Assembly: GCA_050943475.1 (NCBI GenBank)
Contig: JBMNPF010000007.1
Coordinates: 1-64,000, forward strand
Direction of reading: 5' to 3'
DNA: 64,000 bases
Source of the DNA: Metaruminococcus_A sp050943475
GTDB lineage: Bacteria > Bacillota > Clostridia > Oscillospirales > Ruminococcaceae
The stretch's first letter is position 1; each line of letters opens with the position of its first letter. Of this stretch, positions 14,908-23,476 are shown in pieces. The notes under the pieces were generated by a model, which made no database searches, was not told the origin of the DNA, and saw only the letters and a list, made by a program, of their open reading frames with translations. The translations under genes and the position numbers were made by a program.

Positions 14908-14961
14908 GGAATTAATTTCTATATTCGTCCAAAATTCAGGGATTATCCAGAGGTGTCAGAC

Positions 14962-17277
14962 GTGAAAACTGCTTTACAGATGAAAACATCCGAAAACGCC
15001 GGCAAGCTGCATGGAGTAGAGGCAATCGTCCGCTACGGCATTGTTGTGCTGCTTGCGGCGCTTGCCTCCAACGCCCGTATGATTGGCGGCCTTGCCGGAA
15101 TGGGCGTTGCTGTATCGACCGCCCTGCCGCGAACCTATTCCTACGCTGCGATTGCGGGCAGTGTGCTCGGTTACGTCCTGTTCGGCAACCGTGCCGATCA
15201 GCTTGTGCTGCTGCCCGCACTCCTGATGGTACTGCTTTTAAAAATGTTTGTCCGCCGTGTTTCCGTTTTGAAAGCAAGCCCGATTCTGCTCGGCGCGCTC
15301 TCATTTCTGGTTATGCTCTGCTGCGGAATCGGTGCGTCTGCCATCGAATCGGCGGGCCCGGTGGTTTACCTGCTTCGGGCTTTGCAGGCGGTGCTCTGTT
15401 TTGCTGTTACCTATTTTGGCGCAACCGCGGTCAAGGCATTCTTTTCCCCGCGGGATATGCGCCATTATACCATGCGGGAATATGTCAGCATTGGCGTCAT
15501 TGGCGGCGTGTTTTTGCTCGCCCTTTGCGACATCCGTTTTTTCACCTTTACTCTTGGCCGGATCATAGGGATTTTGGTCGTGCTGTACTTTATGGGGAAA
15601 GGCGGTTTTTCCAGCGCTGCGGTTGCCGCCGGAACGGCTGCGTCGTTTGCTCTTTACAGTGCGGATTTTGCCCCCTATGGCGGCGCGATGATGATGGCGG
15701 CTATCCTCGCCAGCGCGCTCAAACCGCTGGGAAAGCTGGGGCAGGTTGCCGTTTTTCTGGCGGTAAATACCTGCGGCGCCTTTATGGTGAGTACCGGGCA
15801 GCAGACCATTGTCTACCTGCTGGATTCTTTTTTTGCTGCCGCTGTTTTTGCGGTGATTCCAGCGCGTTTTTTTGGCGGGAGTTTCGCCGTTTCGTTGGAT
15901 GCCGCTTCTGGGAAAACCGAGACGCAGGACAGCGGCTGGCTTGCAAACCGGCTGCGGTTTGCAGCCCTTGCCCTGCATGATCTGCGCAGCTCGGTGGATG
16001 CAGTATCCGGAAAGATGAGCGAAAATGAAGTGCCGGATATTTCTTCGGTCTACCACCGTTCGGCCGATCACATCTGCCACAACTGCGGGTTGAAAATGTT
16101 TTGCTGGGAAAGCCAGTATGATACCACCTGGCAGGCGCTTGAGACCGTAACGCCCATCCTCAAAAAAGAGGGCCGCATCCGCGAGGAGCAAATGCCGCAG
16201 TATTTCCAGAACAAATGCTGCAAATTTTCTGCATTGACCGCCGCGGTCAACCAGAATTACCAAAGCTACCTCTCTCACCGGCAGGCGGCGCGGATGGTAG
16301 AGGAGGCAAAACAGGTATCCTCCGAACAGCTCGACGGCGTTGCCGAAATGCTCTGTGAAATTGGAGAAGAGGTGGGAACGGTCAGCAGTCTGGACGACCG
16401 CCGCACCGCAAAGGTGCGCACCGTGCTTTCCAATCTCAATGTAGATGCGGATGAAATCTGCTGTTATACCGACATGAATGAGCGCACAGGGGTAGAAATT
16501 TACACAACTGCTCCGGTAAAGGTTTCGGAAAAGCTGCTGTGCGAGAACCTTTCTTCCGCTCTGGACTGCGAGTTCGATCTGCCGAGCGTCACTGAAATTG
16601 GCGAGCGGGTGAAGATTTCCTTTTTTGAAATGGCTCGTTATCACACCGAATTTCATGCCGAGCAATATCCGGCTAATGGCGAGCAGTACTGTGGGGACAG
16701 CTACGAGACCTTTCTTGATTCCAAAGGCTTTTTCCATCTTGTCTTAAGTGATGGGATGGGCAGCGGCGGCCGTGCCGCTGTGGATTCGGTCATGACCTGC
16801 TCCTTTATCTTAAAGCTCATCAAGGCGGGATTTGGTTTTGAATCCGCCATCAAGCTCATCAATTCCTCCCTGCTGGTCAAGGCGCCGGATGAATCCCTGG
16901 CTACCATTGATATTCTCCGGCTGGATCTCTACACCGGCCGTGCGGAGGTGCTCAAGGCAGGCGCTGCGCCGACCTTCATCCTCAAAGGAAACTCCGTACA
17001 GAAGCTGGAGTCAGACTCGTTGCCGGTCGGCATTTTGAAAGGGGTCGGCTTTGACCGGATGGACTGCAAGCTCTCCTCCGGGGATTTGGTCCTGGTTGTG
17101 TCAGACGGCGTCACTGCTACCGGCACCGACTGGATTGAGGCGGAGCTTGAAATGAACGCCAGAAAATCCAGCCGTGAAATTGCCGGACGTATTGCCAGCG
17201 AAGCGCGCCGCAGGCGCATTGACGGTCACAGCGACGATGTAACGGTGGCGGCTATCCGTCTTCGGACAGGCGATTGA
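14962..17277 (+). CDS. spoIIE: Stage II sporulation protein E (membrane PP2C phosphatase)
   Basis: SpoIIE sits at the polar septum and dephosphorylates SpoIIAA, releasing sigma-F in the forespore. The 771-residue product has about ten membrane segments (residues about 25-330), a central regulatory region with CxxC pairs (HICHNCGLKMFC), and a C-terminal PP2C domain with LSDGMGSGGRAA and VVSDGV plus GHSDDVTVAAI for metal binding. The GTG at 14962 is preferred because AGAGGTG lies 6 nt before it; an in-frame GTG at 14953 is part of that ribosome site. A Spo0A-type promoter precedes it and a terminator follows. Confidence 0.95.
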   Translation: MKTALQMKTSENAGKLHGVEAIVRYGIVVLLAALASNARMIGGLAGMGVAVSTALPRTYSYAAIAGSVLGYVLFGNRADQLVLLPALLMVLLLKMFVRRVSVLKASPILLGALSFLVMLCCGIGASAIESAGPVVYLLRALQAVLCFAVTYFGATAVKAFFSPRDMRHYTMREYVSIGVIGGVFLLALCDIRFFTFTLGRIIGILVVLYFMGKGGFSSAAVAAGTAASFALYSADFAPYGGAMMMAAILASALKPLGKLGQVAVFLAVNTCGAFMVSTGQQTIVYLLDSFFAAAVFAVIPARFFGGSFAVSLDAASGKTETQDSGWLANRLRFAALALHDLRSSVDAVSGKMSENEVPDISSVYHRSADHICHNCGLKMFCWESQYDTTWQALETVTPILKKEGRIREEQMPQYFQNKCCKFSALTAAVNQNYQSYLSHRQAARMVEEAKQVSSEQLDGVAEMLCEIGEEVGTVSSLDDRRTAKVRTVLSNLNVDADEICCYTDMNERTGVEIYTTAPVKVSEKLLCENLSSALDCEFDLPSVTEIGERVKISFFEMARYHTEFHAEQYPANGEQYCGDSYETFLDSKGFFHLVLSDGMGSGGRAAVDSVMTCSFILKLIKAGFGFESAIKLINSSLLVKAPDESLATIDILRLDLYTGRAEVLKAGAAPTFILKGNSVQKLESDSLPVGILKGVGFDRMDCKLSSGDLVLVVSDGVTATGTDWIEAELEMNARKSSREIAGRIASEARRRRIDGHSDDVTVAAIRLRTGD

Positions 17278-17286
17278 TCTGGCAGC

Positions 17287-17326
17287 AAAACAGCCCCTCC
17301 CAATTTGGGAAGGGCTGTTTTGTTTT
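17287..17326 (+). terminator. Terminator after spoIIE
   Basis: AAAACAGCCC...TCCCAA pairs with TTGGGA...GGGCTGTTTT, then GTTTT. The gap from here to 17599 (about 270 nt) holds nothing I can support. Confidence 0.85.
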
Positions 17327-17599
17327 GGCCGGATTCATTCCGGAAAGTGTAGGAATCGCTCCAAATAAGTTTTACCTGCGGTATGTGATTTAGGTTACTG
17401 CCGGAACATATGAGAGCCTGTAAGAAAGCAGCGTCCGTTCTAGCCTGGAAGGGGGAATTATTCCGGTTTCAATGGCCAATCCTGCATTTATCGTTAGTGT
17501 TGTTTGAACCTGATATTTATGGCAAAGTATTGCAATAAGCATTGCGCAGAAATGCCGGCGAAGTTTCAAACAATAGCCTTATATTCTATTTTTGCAAGC

Positions 17600-18193
17600 T
17601 CATAACTTCTCCGTGGTGTTTCGATCTTGCAGAATCGCGCCGTAATACAGCAAATGGGACAGCAGAACAGCAGATACCCCAAAAAAGAACGGTTCTGCCT
17701 GAAGCTGGAATACTGCTGCCTGAAAAACCAACTGATCACAAAATAGGGCGACACAAGGGAAGAAAACGCCGTAAGCGAGTGACAACCAGCCCACTTTGCG
17801 GACGATGTTCGCGCTGGCAGCACTGAACGGCCGGCTGCCGGAGTGGGCTAGGTTCAAAAAGAACCGGCGTGCCAGATAAAGAAGCGTCAGGTTGAATACA
17901 AGCGTGACCAACACCTTTACAAGTGCGCCGATAGCAGCGGCCTGCGGGTCAAATGGAAAGGGAGCATTCAATGATACACCGGACGGGATGTTTACCGTCC
18001 AGCGGAATGCAGGAAAGTGAGAGAAGGTGATCAACAGCCCGCCTGTGGAGGGTTCGGCCGAAATGGATTCGGCAGGCGATGCTCCTGTGATCAGCATGAC
18101 TATAATCACGCCGATGATTCCCAACAAAAGAAGGATTACAGCAATGCTAAGAACGAGGGAAAACCCTTTGCTATACCGTGACAGACGTTCCAT
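17600..18193 (-). CDS. DUF2975-like integral membrane protein
   Basis: The 197-residue protein has four probable membrane segments (about 12-36, 88-108, 133-155 and 170-188). The segment HSGSRPFSAASANIVRKVGW before the third helix resembles the 'PF...N...LRRIGW' signature of DUF2975 proteins, which are often paired with a small helix-turn-helix regulator; none is seen here. Function unknown. GGAGATG lies upstream of the ATG at 18193. It lies alone between spoIIE and fba, upstream of a terminator shared with fba. Confidence 0.6.
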   Translation of the reverse strand: MERLSRYSKGFSLVLSIAVILLLLGIIGVIIVMLITGASPAESISAEPSTGGLLITFSHFPAFRWTVNIPSGVSLNAPFPFDPQAAAIGALVKVLVTLVFNLTLLYLARRFFLNLAHSGSRPFSAASANIVRKVGWLSLAYGVFFPCVALFCDQLVFQAAVFQLQAEPFFFGVSAVLLSHLLYYGAILQDRNTTEKL

Positions 18194-18282
18194 TTGGCAA
18201 CATCTCCTTCATGCTTGCTTTAGCCTTATTGTAACAACCATTTGTCCAAAATACAACAGCAAGTTCACGGAAAAGAAAAACG

Positions 18283-18314
18283 AAAAAGCCCGGAACAAAA
18301 GTTCCGGGCTTTTT
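18283..18314. terminator. Bidirectional terminator at the fba end
   Basis: AAAAAGCCCGGAAC pairs perfectly with GTTCCGGGCTTTTT around AAAA, giving a T-run on both strands. It ends fba on the minus strand. Confidence 0.9.
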
Positions 18315-18331
18315 GAACCATAGAACGGCGA

Positions 18332-19195
18332 TTATGCTTTGTTGACCGAACCGAAAAGCTCCATTTTCTCTTTTACGGTTGCTTTGATAGCCTCAAAGCC
18401 CGGCGCCAGCAGTTTGCGCGGGTCAAAGCCCTTGCCTTCCAGATCCTTGCCGGCCTCAATGTATTTGCGGGTGGCCTCTGCAAAGGAGAGCTGGCATTCG
18501 GTGTTGACGTTGATTTTGGAAACGCCGAGGGAAATGGCTTCCTTAATCATATCTTCCGGGATGCCGGTACCGCCGTGCAGAACGAGCGGCATGGAGCCGG
18601 TGAGTTTTTGTACTTCAGCCAGAACGCCGAAATCAAGGCCTTTCCAGTTGGCCGGGTATTTGCCGTGGATGTTGCCGATGCCTGCCGCGAGCATGGTGAC
18701 GCCAAGATCTGCAATGCGTTTGCATTCGTTCGGGTCGGCAACCTCGCCGGCACCGACGACGCCGTCTTCCTCACCGCCAATGGAACCGACTTCCGCTTCC
18801 AGCGACATACCTTTTTCTTTGGTGATTTTGACAAGCTCGGTAGTTTTGGCAACATTTTCGTCAATCGGGTAATGGGAACCGTCAAACATAATGGAGGAGA
18901 AGCCTGCCTCGATGCACTTTAAGCAGCCTTCATAGCTGCCGTGATCCAGATGCAGCGCAACCGGAACGGTGATGTTGAGCTCTTCCAGCATGCCGTTGAC
19001 CATGCCGACGACGGTTTTGTAACCGGTCATGTATTTGCCCGCGCCCTCGGAAACGCCGAGGATTACCGGGGAGTTGTTTTCCTGAGCGGTGAGCAGGATT
19101 GCTTTGGTCCACTCCAGGTTGTTGATGTTGAACTGTCCGACCGCGTATTTGCCGGCTTTTGCTTTGGTGAGCATTTCTTGTGCAGAAACTAACAT
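18332..19195 (-). CDS. fba: Class II fructose-bisphosphate aldolase
   Basis: The zinc enzyme splits fructose-1,6-bisphosphate into two triose phosphates in glycolysis. The 287-residue product has the family sequence throughout: AVGQFNINNLEW near the start, the zinc-binding ALHLDHG (about 79-85), LEAEVGSIGGEEDG (about 131-144), VLHGGTGIP and ISKINVNTE (with SKINVNTE). AGGAGG precedes the ATG. It is monocistronic, with a good promoter and a bidirectional terminator, as expected for a highly expressed glycolytic gene. Confidence 0.96.
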   Translation of the reverse strand: MLVSAQEMLTKAKAGKYAVGQFNINNLEWTKAILLTAQENNSPVILGVSEGAGKYMTGYKTVVGMVNGMLEELNITVPVALHLDHGSYEGCLKCIEAGFSSIMFDGSHYPIDENVAKTTELVKITKEKGMSLEAEVGSIGGEEDGVVGAGEVADPNECKRIADLGVTMLAAGIGNIHGKYPANWKGLDFGVLAEVQKLTGSMPLVLHGGTGIPEDMIKEAISLGVSKINVNTECQLSFAEATRKYIEAGKDLEGKGFDPRKLLAPGFEAIKATVKEKMELFGSVNKA

Positions 19196-19233
19196 ATCGA
19201 CATCCTCCTAATGGTGTTTTTTATCACAAAACT

Positions 19234-19262
19234 ATTATAAACGAACTGGGGCGCAAAAGCAA
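19234..19262 (-). promoter_or_regulatory. fba promoter
   Basis: Minus strand TTGCTT (19262-19257), 17 nt, TATAAT (19239-19234), about 40 nt before the ATG. Confidence 0.75.
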
Positions 19263-19279
19263 ATATTTTATGTGAAGAT

Positions 19280-20110
19280 TTAAACGGCATTTTTCTGCCC
19301 GGCTTTCGGCTCTGCCAGTTTGCCGCACCGCACGCTGTGAAACAGGTACTGCTGCGCCACGCCGGGACATTCCACCGGGGGAAACCCATTTGGGTAAAAC
19401 CGTTCCAGCACCCGTTTCATCCATACGTCGACAGGGAACGCTTCCAGCCGGTGCAGGCCGTAAAGCAGCGCACATTCCGCCACCTTGGGGCCTACTCCCA
19501 TAATCTGCATCAGGTGAGCGCGCGCCTGTTCCAAGGGGAGGGTGCGTGCCGCCTCCAGGTCAACGGTGCCGTCCGCAACCTTCTGTGCTGCGTCCAAAAT
19601 GTATTTTGCCCGGAACCCCGCACGCAGGGGCGCAAGGTCGTCGAGCTGCAGCCCGGCAATCTGCTCCGGCACCGGAAAAGCGTGGATTCCCGGCCCTACC
19701 GGAGCGCCGAACGATTCGCACAGGCGTTTGACGATGCCCTTGATGCGCGGGATGTTGTTGTTTTGGGAGATGATAAAGGAACACAGCGCCTCCCACGGCT
19801 CCTGCCGCAGTAAGGTGATGCCGCCTGCAAACCGGCAGGCCTGTTCCAGCACCGGATCGGTCAGGTAAAGCTCTTGCAAGCGGGAATAATCACCGTCAAG
19901 GTCGAAATATTCCCGCCAGAAGGGAAGTTCATCCGGGCCGACCCCGTAAAGCAGCAGCTTATCCTCCTGCTGCGCAATGGTTAAGGCGCGCCCAAAGGCG
20001 ACGCCGGAGAAAATGCCGTTCGTTTCCTCCCAGCGGAAACTCTGGCCGCAGTCCAGCGTATCCTTTAACGAGAATCCGCTGACTGGTATGGTTTGGTATT
20101 GCTGTTTCAT
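19280..20110 (-). CDS. ogg: 8-oxoguanine DNA glycosylase/AP lyase (OGG1 type)
   Basis: Removes oxidised guanine from DNA. The 276-residue product has the OGG1 N-domain signature DCGQSFRW (about 20-27), SFIISQNNNIPRI (about 110-122), and the HhH-GPD hairpin GVGPKVAEC with the catalytic Lys, followed by the catalytic Asp in PVDVWMKRVL. OGG1-type enzymes are typical of Clostridia. The ATG at 20110 is used because GAAGGAAGAAG-like sequence (read on the minus strand) precedes it; an upstream in-frame ATG adds 35 residues with no homology. Position next to fba is probably unrelated. Confidence 0.92.
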   Translation of the reverse strand: MKQQYQTIPVSGFSLKDTLDCGQSFRWEETNGIFSGVAFGRALTIAQQEDKLLLYGVGPDELPFWREYFDLDGDYSRLQELYLTDPVLEQACRFAGGITLLRQEPWEALCSFIISQNNNIPRIKGIVKRLCESFGAPVGPGIHAFPVPEQIAGLQLDDLAPLRAGFRAKYILDAAQKVADGTVDLEAARTLPLEQARAHLMQIMGVGPKVAECALLYGLHRLEAFPVDVWMKRVLERFYPNGFPPVECPGVAQQYLFHSVRCGKLAEPKAGQKNAV

Positions 20111-20261
20111 CGCTTCTTCCTTTGCTGATGGAAATTTCCGAGGGACCGTCGGCTGAACCAGTATCCCTTTTCTGAAACAATGGTGTGTAACCAATTTTAC
20201 CACAGAAAAGACCAATGCGGAAGTGCCGGGCCGGTGGAAAGTTCCGGAAGCATTGGGTTTC

Positions 20262-20291
20262 TTGCCGCCTTTGCGGGAATTGTGTTATAAT
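20262..20291 (+). promoter_or_regulatory. Promoter of the YczE-like gene
   Basis: TTGCCG (20262-20267), 18 nt, TATAAT (20286-20291). Transcription would start near 20298. Confidence 0.65.
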
Positions 20292-20297
20292 GGGGAC

Positions 20298-20409
20298 ATA
20301 ACCAGGGAGGCTGCGGAGGCTTTGAAGGGTTTCAGTCCGCGTTGCAGATGGGGAATCCTTGTGTAATCGCCGTAGGAAACCTCCTGCAACGGATGGGAAG
20401 AGTGAATGG
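20298..20409 (+). promoter_or_regulatory. Structured 5' leader of the YczE-like gene
   Basis: The roughly 110-nt leader can form GCGGA/TCCGC and then a long hairpin closed by GTTGCAG (20342-20348) and CTGCAAC (20386-20392), with inner TCCT/AGGA. I could not match it to a riboswitch class I know. Confidence 0.4.
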
Positions 20410-21102
20410 ATGACCAATAAAGAACGGATCAAACGGTACCTGTTGCTGATAGCCGGGTTGTTTGTCATGGCGCTCGGCATTGCGCTTATGGTAAAGGCAG
20501 AGCTTGGCACATCGCCCATATCCTCGGTGCCGTATGTTATGAGCTTAAAATTCACCGGAATCTCTTTGGGGATTTTCACCATCCTGTGGAATTTGGTGCT
20601 CATTGCGGGGCAGGCGGTTCTCCTGCGCGGGCGGTTTTCGCTGTACCAACTTCTGCAAATCCCCATTTCGCTCCTATTCGGCGCTTTTGTGGACTTTTGC
20701 AAATGGATGCTTTCCGCACTGGAACCCGCTGGCTATGGCATGAGCGTCCTTCTGCTGCTGGGCGGCTGCCTTGTGCTCGCGCTTGGGGTGAGCTGTACCG
20801 TACTTGCCGGCGTGCTGATGAATTCGGGGGAAGCGTTTGTAAACGCGGTTTCTATCCGGACAAAAAAGGAGTTTGGAACGGTCAAGGTTGTGTTTGACGT
20901 TTCGCTCGTCCTGCTCTCGGTCCTGCTCTCGTTGCTGTTTTTCGGCAGTGTTCAGGGGGTGCGGGAAGGGACGGTTGTTGCGGCGGTGATTTCCGGTTTC
21001 ATCATCAAAGGGCTGAACCGGTTGTTTCGCCCGGCTGCTGAAAGATGGTTTCAGGGCGGGAAAAAGGCGTCCGCAGGGAGCCTTGCAAAGGAAGGAGAAT
21101 AA
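20410..21102 (+). CDS. YczE/YitT-like integral membrane protein
   Basis: The 230-residue protein has five or so membrane segments and the family N-terminus RYLLLIAGLFVMALGIALMV, then KAELGTSPISSVPYVMS, characteristic of the YczE/DUF6198 group. A transport role is suspected for these proteins but not known. The start codon overlaps another ATG in a different frame (20406); this frame is supported by length and family. It is followed after 1 nt by the DUF6062 gene, so the two are surely cotranscribed. A structured leader precedes it. Confidence 0.8.
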   Translation: MTNKERIKRYLLLIAGLFVMALGIALMVKAELGTSPISSVPYVMSLKFTGISLGIFTILWNLVLIAGQAVLLRGRFSLYQLLQIPISLLFGAFVDFCKWMLSALEPAGYGMSVLLLLGGCLVLALGVSCTVLAGVLMNSGEAFVNAVSIRTKKEFGTVKVVFDVSLVLLSVLLSLLFFGSVQGVREGTVVAAVISGFIIKGLNRLFRPAAERWFQGGKKASAGSLAKEGE

Positions 21103-21103
21103 C

Positions 21104-21773
21104 AATGCAAGAACGAATTTACACCATTCCCATCAGCGAGGTGTTTGAGCCGAAGGACGGCTGTCCCATCTGCGCGATGCACGACATTCTGGAGCAGCGC
21201 TGTGTGGAGTATATTATGGGTGCCGCGATGATGGAGCCGGACGTGCGGGTGGAGACCAACCGCCTTGGCTTCTGCAAAACTCATCTTGATATGATGCACG
21301 CTCGGCAGAACCGTCTTTCGTTGGCGCTGATTCTGGAGACGCGGCTGGCGGAAATCCACAAAAATTTATTTGAAAAGGCAAAGCTGCCCTCCCGCAAAAA
21401 GGAACCGGAACCGCCAACCTGCTATGTCTGCCAGAAAATTGAGTCGGTGATGGACGGGATGCTTGACAACATTCTGAAGATCTTTTTCTCAGACCCGGAG
21501 TTTCAGGCGCTGTTCCGGCAACAGCCGGTGATCTGCCTGCCGCATTACGAGCTGCTTGCCGGGCGTGCGGCGCACAAGCTCTCTAAAAAGCAGCTCCCGG
21601 TTTTTATGGAGGCGTTAAACCCGCTGACCGAACGTTATCTTGCCGAGCTGACCGGCGACGTTCATCACTTTACCACCAGGTTTGATTACCGCTTTGGCGG
21701 AAAGGATGCCGACTGGGGTAATTCCAGGGATTCCATTGAGCGCGCCATGTGGTTTTTAACCTCCCGGAAATAA
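21104..21773 (+). CDS. DUF6062 family cysteine-rich protein
   Basis: The 222-residue cytoplasmic protein has two CxxC pairs (CPIC about 21-24; CYVC about 107-110), each followed by a Cys-His pair (FCKTH; CLPHY), a duplicated arrangement that suggests two metal sites. The family is common in Clostridia and has no known function as far as I know. AAGGAGAATAAC precedes the ATG. It sits directly after the YczE-like gene. A terminator lies at 21874-21904. Confidence 0.8.
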
Positions 21774-21873
21774 GGGAATGACCATGGGCGGATGTGGTTT
21801 TGTATAATCCCATGTATAACCTGCATATACTTTCGGTATCATTTTTTGTGACTCTTTCCACATTGTGCAAAAC

Positions 21874-21904
21874 AAAACCCCGATGCGTTTGCAGCGGGGT
21901 TTTT
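21874..21904 (+). terminator. Terminator after the DUF6062 gene
   Basis: AAAACCCCG and CGGGGTTTT around a 12-nt loop, followed by TCC. Between 21905 and 22089 I see no gene. Confidence 0.75.
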
Positions 21905-22089
21905 CCACTGTTTCAACCGAGTTTTCCACAATAAATGGGGAAAACAGGGGGCGTTTATGGCCAAACAATTACAAAATGTATATTTTTTGGCCAGCCGGTC
22001 AATCTTTTTGTTGAAAACCCTGTTCAAACAGTGGGAAACTTTAGGCAGGATGGGTGTTTGTAAAAAATGTGGAAAGTGGGGAAGTTTTT

Positions 22090-22356
22090 GTGGTAAAAGG
22101 GGTCAATAAGCAAATCGTGGAAATTGTACGGACCGACAATGCATATTTTGAAAAGGCAATCCTGTTTGTCAATCCGGAAAAACTGACGGTGGATCAAAAA
22201 GAGCTGCAGGAGCAGGCAAATTATTTTGTGGATACCTACATTCGGCAGGACAAAGGGGTTAAAATGGCGGGCCGGCCGTTTTGGCGCATTTTGCTTCAGG
22301 TGGGATGTGGTGCGTTGGGCGGGGCGCTGCTTTCGATGCTGCTGTTCCTGCGCTGA
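22090..22356 (+). CDS. Small conserved protein with C-terminal membrane segment
   Basis: The 88-residue product (from GTG at 22090) begins VKGVNKQIVEIVRT and ends in one membrane helix (about 64-86), preceded by a short basic stretch. It resembles a widespread short family in Oscillospiraceae that starts with VKGV-type sequence and has no known function; the resemblance is from memory. GGGGAAG is upstream. An alternative GTG at 22054 with AGGCAGGA would add 12 residues. Confidence 0.6.
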   Translation: MVKGVNKQIVEIVRTDNAYFEKAILFVNPEKLTVDQKELQEQANYFVDTYIRQDKGVKMAGRPFWRILLQVGCGALGGALLSMLLFLR

Positions 22357-22408
22357 CAACAATTTCCTGCACCGAACGGCGGAAAATGTTTTATTTTGTC
22401 GGATAATA

Positions 22409-22417
22409 TGGTATAAT
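22409..22417 (+). promoter_or_regulatory. Extended -10 promoter before the rlmB leader
   Basis: TGG-TATAAT (TG one base before TATAAT at 22412-22417) is an extended -10; the -35 is weak (TTTTAT, 17 nt upstream). Transcription would start near 22424. Confidence 0.6.
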
Positions 22418-22418
22418 A

Positions 22419-22680
22419 GCCTCACGATGCGTGGCCGCACGGGCCAAACGCGATTGATATGCAGCGTGAGTATCCGCGCGGGAATCCCGAGCGGTGTGAA
22501 TCCTTCATTCCTCTGGCTTTAGAGAACATTGCTCCAGGCGAAACCGCGGCAGCGCAGGGGTTTGTTGCGGGCGCTCACGCGCCGTTCATGGAATCATAAT
22601 TCAAAATTGGGCTATTCGCCGTAAGGTGCGAGGCCTAAACAGATTACCGACAGCGCCGTTGGGGCGGGATAGGAACCAGT
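22419..22680 (+). ncRNA. Long structured RNA or 5' leader before rlmB, class unknown
   Basis: About 260 nt without an ORF follow the promoter. Visible helices: a possible closing helix GCCTCAC (22419-22425) with GTGCGAGGC near 22627; TGGCC/GGCCA; CCGC-GGG/CCC-GCGG (near 22472); CTGG...CCAG; GGCGC/GCGCC; and CGCC/GGGCG just before the rlmB ribosome site. It has no T-run terminator. It is neither tRNA nor, by conserved core motifs I know, RNase P, tmRNA, SRP RNA or a T-box. Confidence 0.4.
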
Positions 22681-23445
22681 ATGAATCAGCAGAATGAAAT
22701 GGAACACAGCGTAATTGCCGGCCGCAACGCCGTGCTGGAAGCGCTCAATGCCGATGTGGAGCTTGACAAGATATTTGTTGCCGACCACCGCTTCACCGGG
22801 AGCTTAAACAAAATCGTCGCCATTGCAAAGCAGCGCGGCGTGGTGGTCAAGCAGGTGAGCGAGCAGAAGCTAAAAGCAATGTGTGGTACCGAGAACCACC
22901 AGGGGGTGGTCGCCACGGCGAGCTGCGCACGTTATGCCACGGTGGAAGAGATCCTCGCACGTGCAGCGGAACGCGGGGAACCGCCGTTTCTGATTCTGGC
23001 GGACGGTGTGGAGGACCCGCACAATCTGGGCGCGTTGATCCGGACGGCAGAGGCCTCTGGGGCGCACGGGCTTATCATCCCAAAACGCCGCAGCGCGTCG
23101 CTGACCTCGATTGTGCAGAAAACCTCGGCGGGAGCAGTCAGCCATCTGCCGGTGGCACGGGTGCCGAATCTGCCGTCGGTTATGGAGGAACTCAAGCAAC
23201 AGGGGCTTTGGTTCTATGCTGCGGATATGGACGGCACCACCTGGTGCGAGCAGGATTTTTCCGGCCCATGCGGGTTGGTGGTCGGCTCGGAGGGAGAGGG
23301 CGTCAGCCGCTTGGTGCTGGAGAAATGTGATTTTCGTGTCAGCCTGCCGATGCGTGGCCGGGTGACTTCGCTGAATGCGTCGGTCGCGGGGGGGATTTTG
23401 ATGTATGAAATTGCCCGCCAGCGGATGGGGCTTCAGGCAAAATAG
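22681..23445 (+). CDS. rlmB: 23S rRNA 2'-O-methyltransferase, TrmH/RlmB (SpoU) family
   Basis: The product methylates a ribose in 23S rRNA. The 254-residue protein has the substrate-binding N-domain (VIAGRNAVLEAL) and the SPOUT knot: LADGVEDPHNLGALIRTAEA (motif 1), VVGSEGEGVS (motif 2) and SLPMRGRVTSLNASVAGGILMYE (motif 3) with the conserved Asn. Length normal. GGATAGGAA lies before the ATG. In other Firmicutes it follows cysS and mrnC; here it stands behind a long leader and the next gene follows after 31 nt. Confidence 0.95.
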   Translation: MNQQNEMEHSVIAGRNAVLEALNADVELDKIFVADHRFTGSLNKIVAIAKQRGVVVKQVSEQKLKAMCGTENHQGVVATASCARYATVEEILARAAERGEPPFLILADGVEDPHNLGALIRTAEASGAHGLIIPKRRSASLTSIVQKTSAGAVSHLPVARVPNLPSVMEELKQQGLWFYAADMDGTTWCEQDFSGPCGLVVGSEGEGVSRLVLEKCDFRVSLPMRGRVTSLNASVAGGILMYEIARQRMGLQAK

Positions 23446-23476
23446 ATTGTGTACAAAAAGTATTTGGGAGGCCGGT

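Noticed and set aside
20298..20409. Known riboswitch (TPP, FMN, cobalamin, THF, glycine) before the YczE-like gene
   Set aside because: None of the conserved cores of these classes is present as far as I can read.
22419..22680. T-box or ydaO (c-di-AMP) riboswitch before rlmB
   Set aside because: AAACCGCGG and GTGTGAATCC vaguely resemble parts of these, but spacing, the remaining conserved blocks and a terminator are missing.
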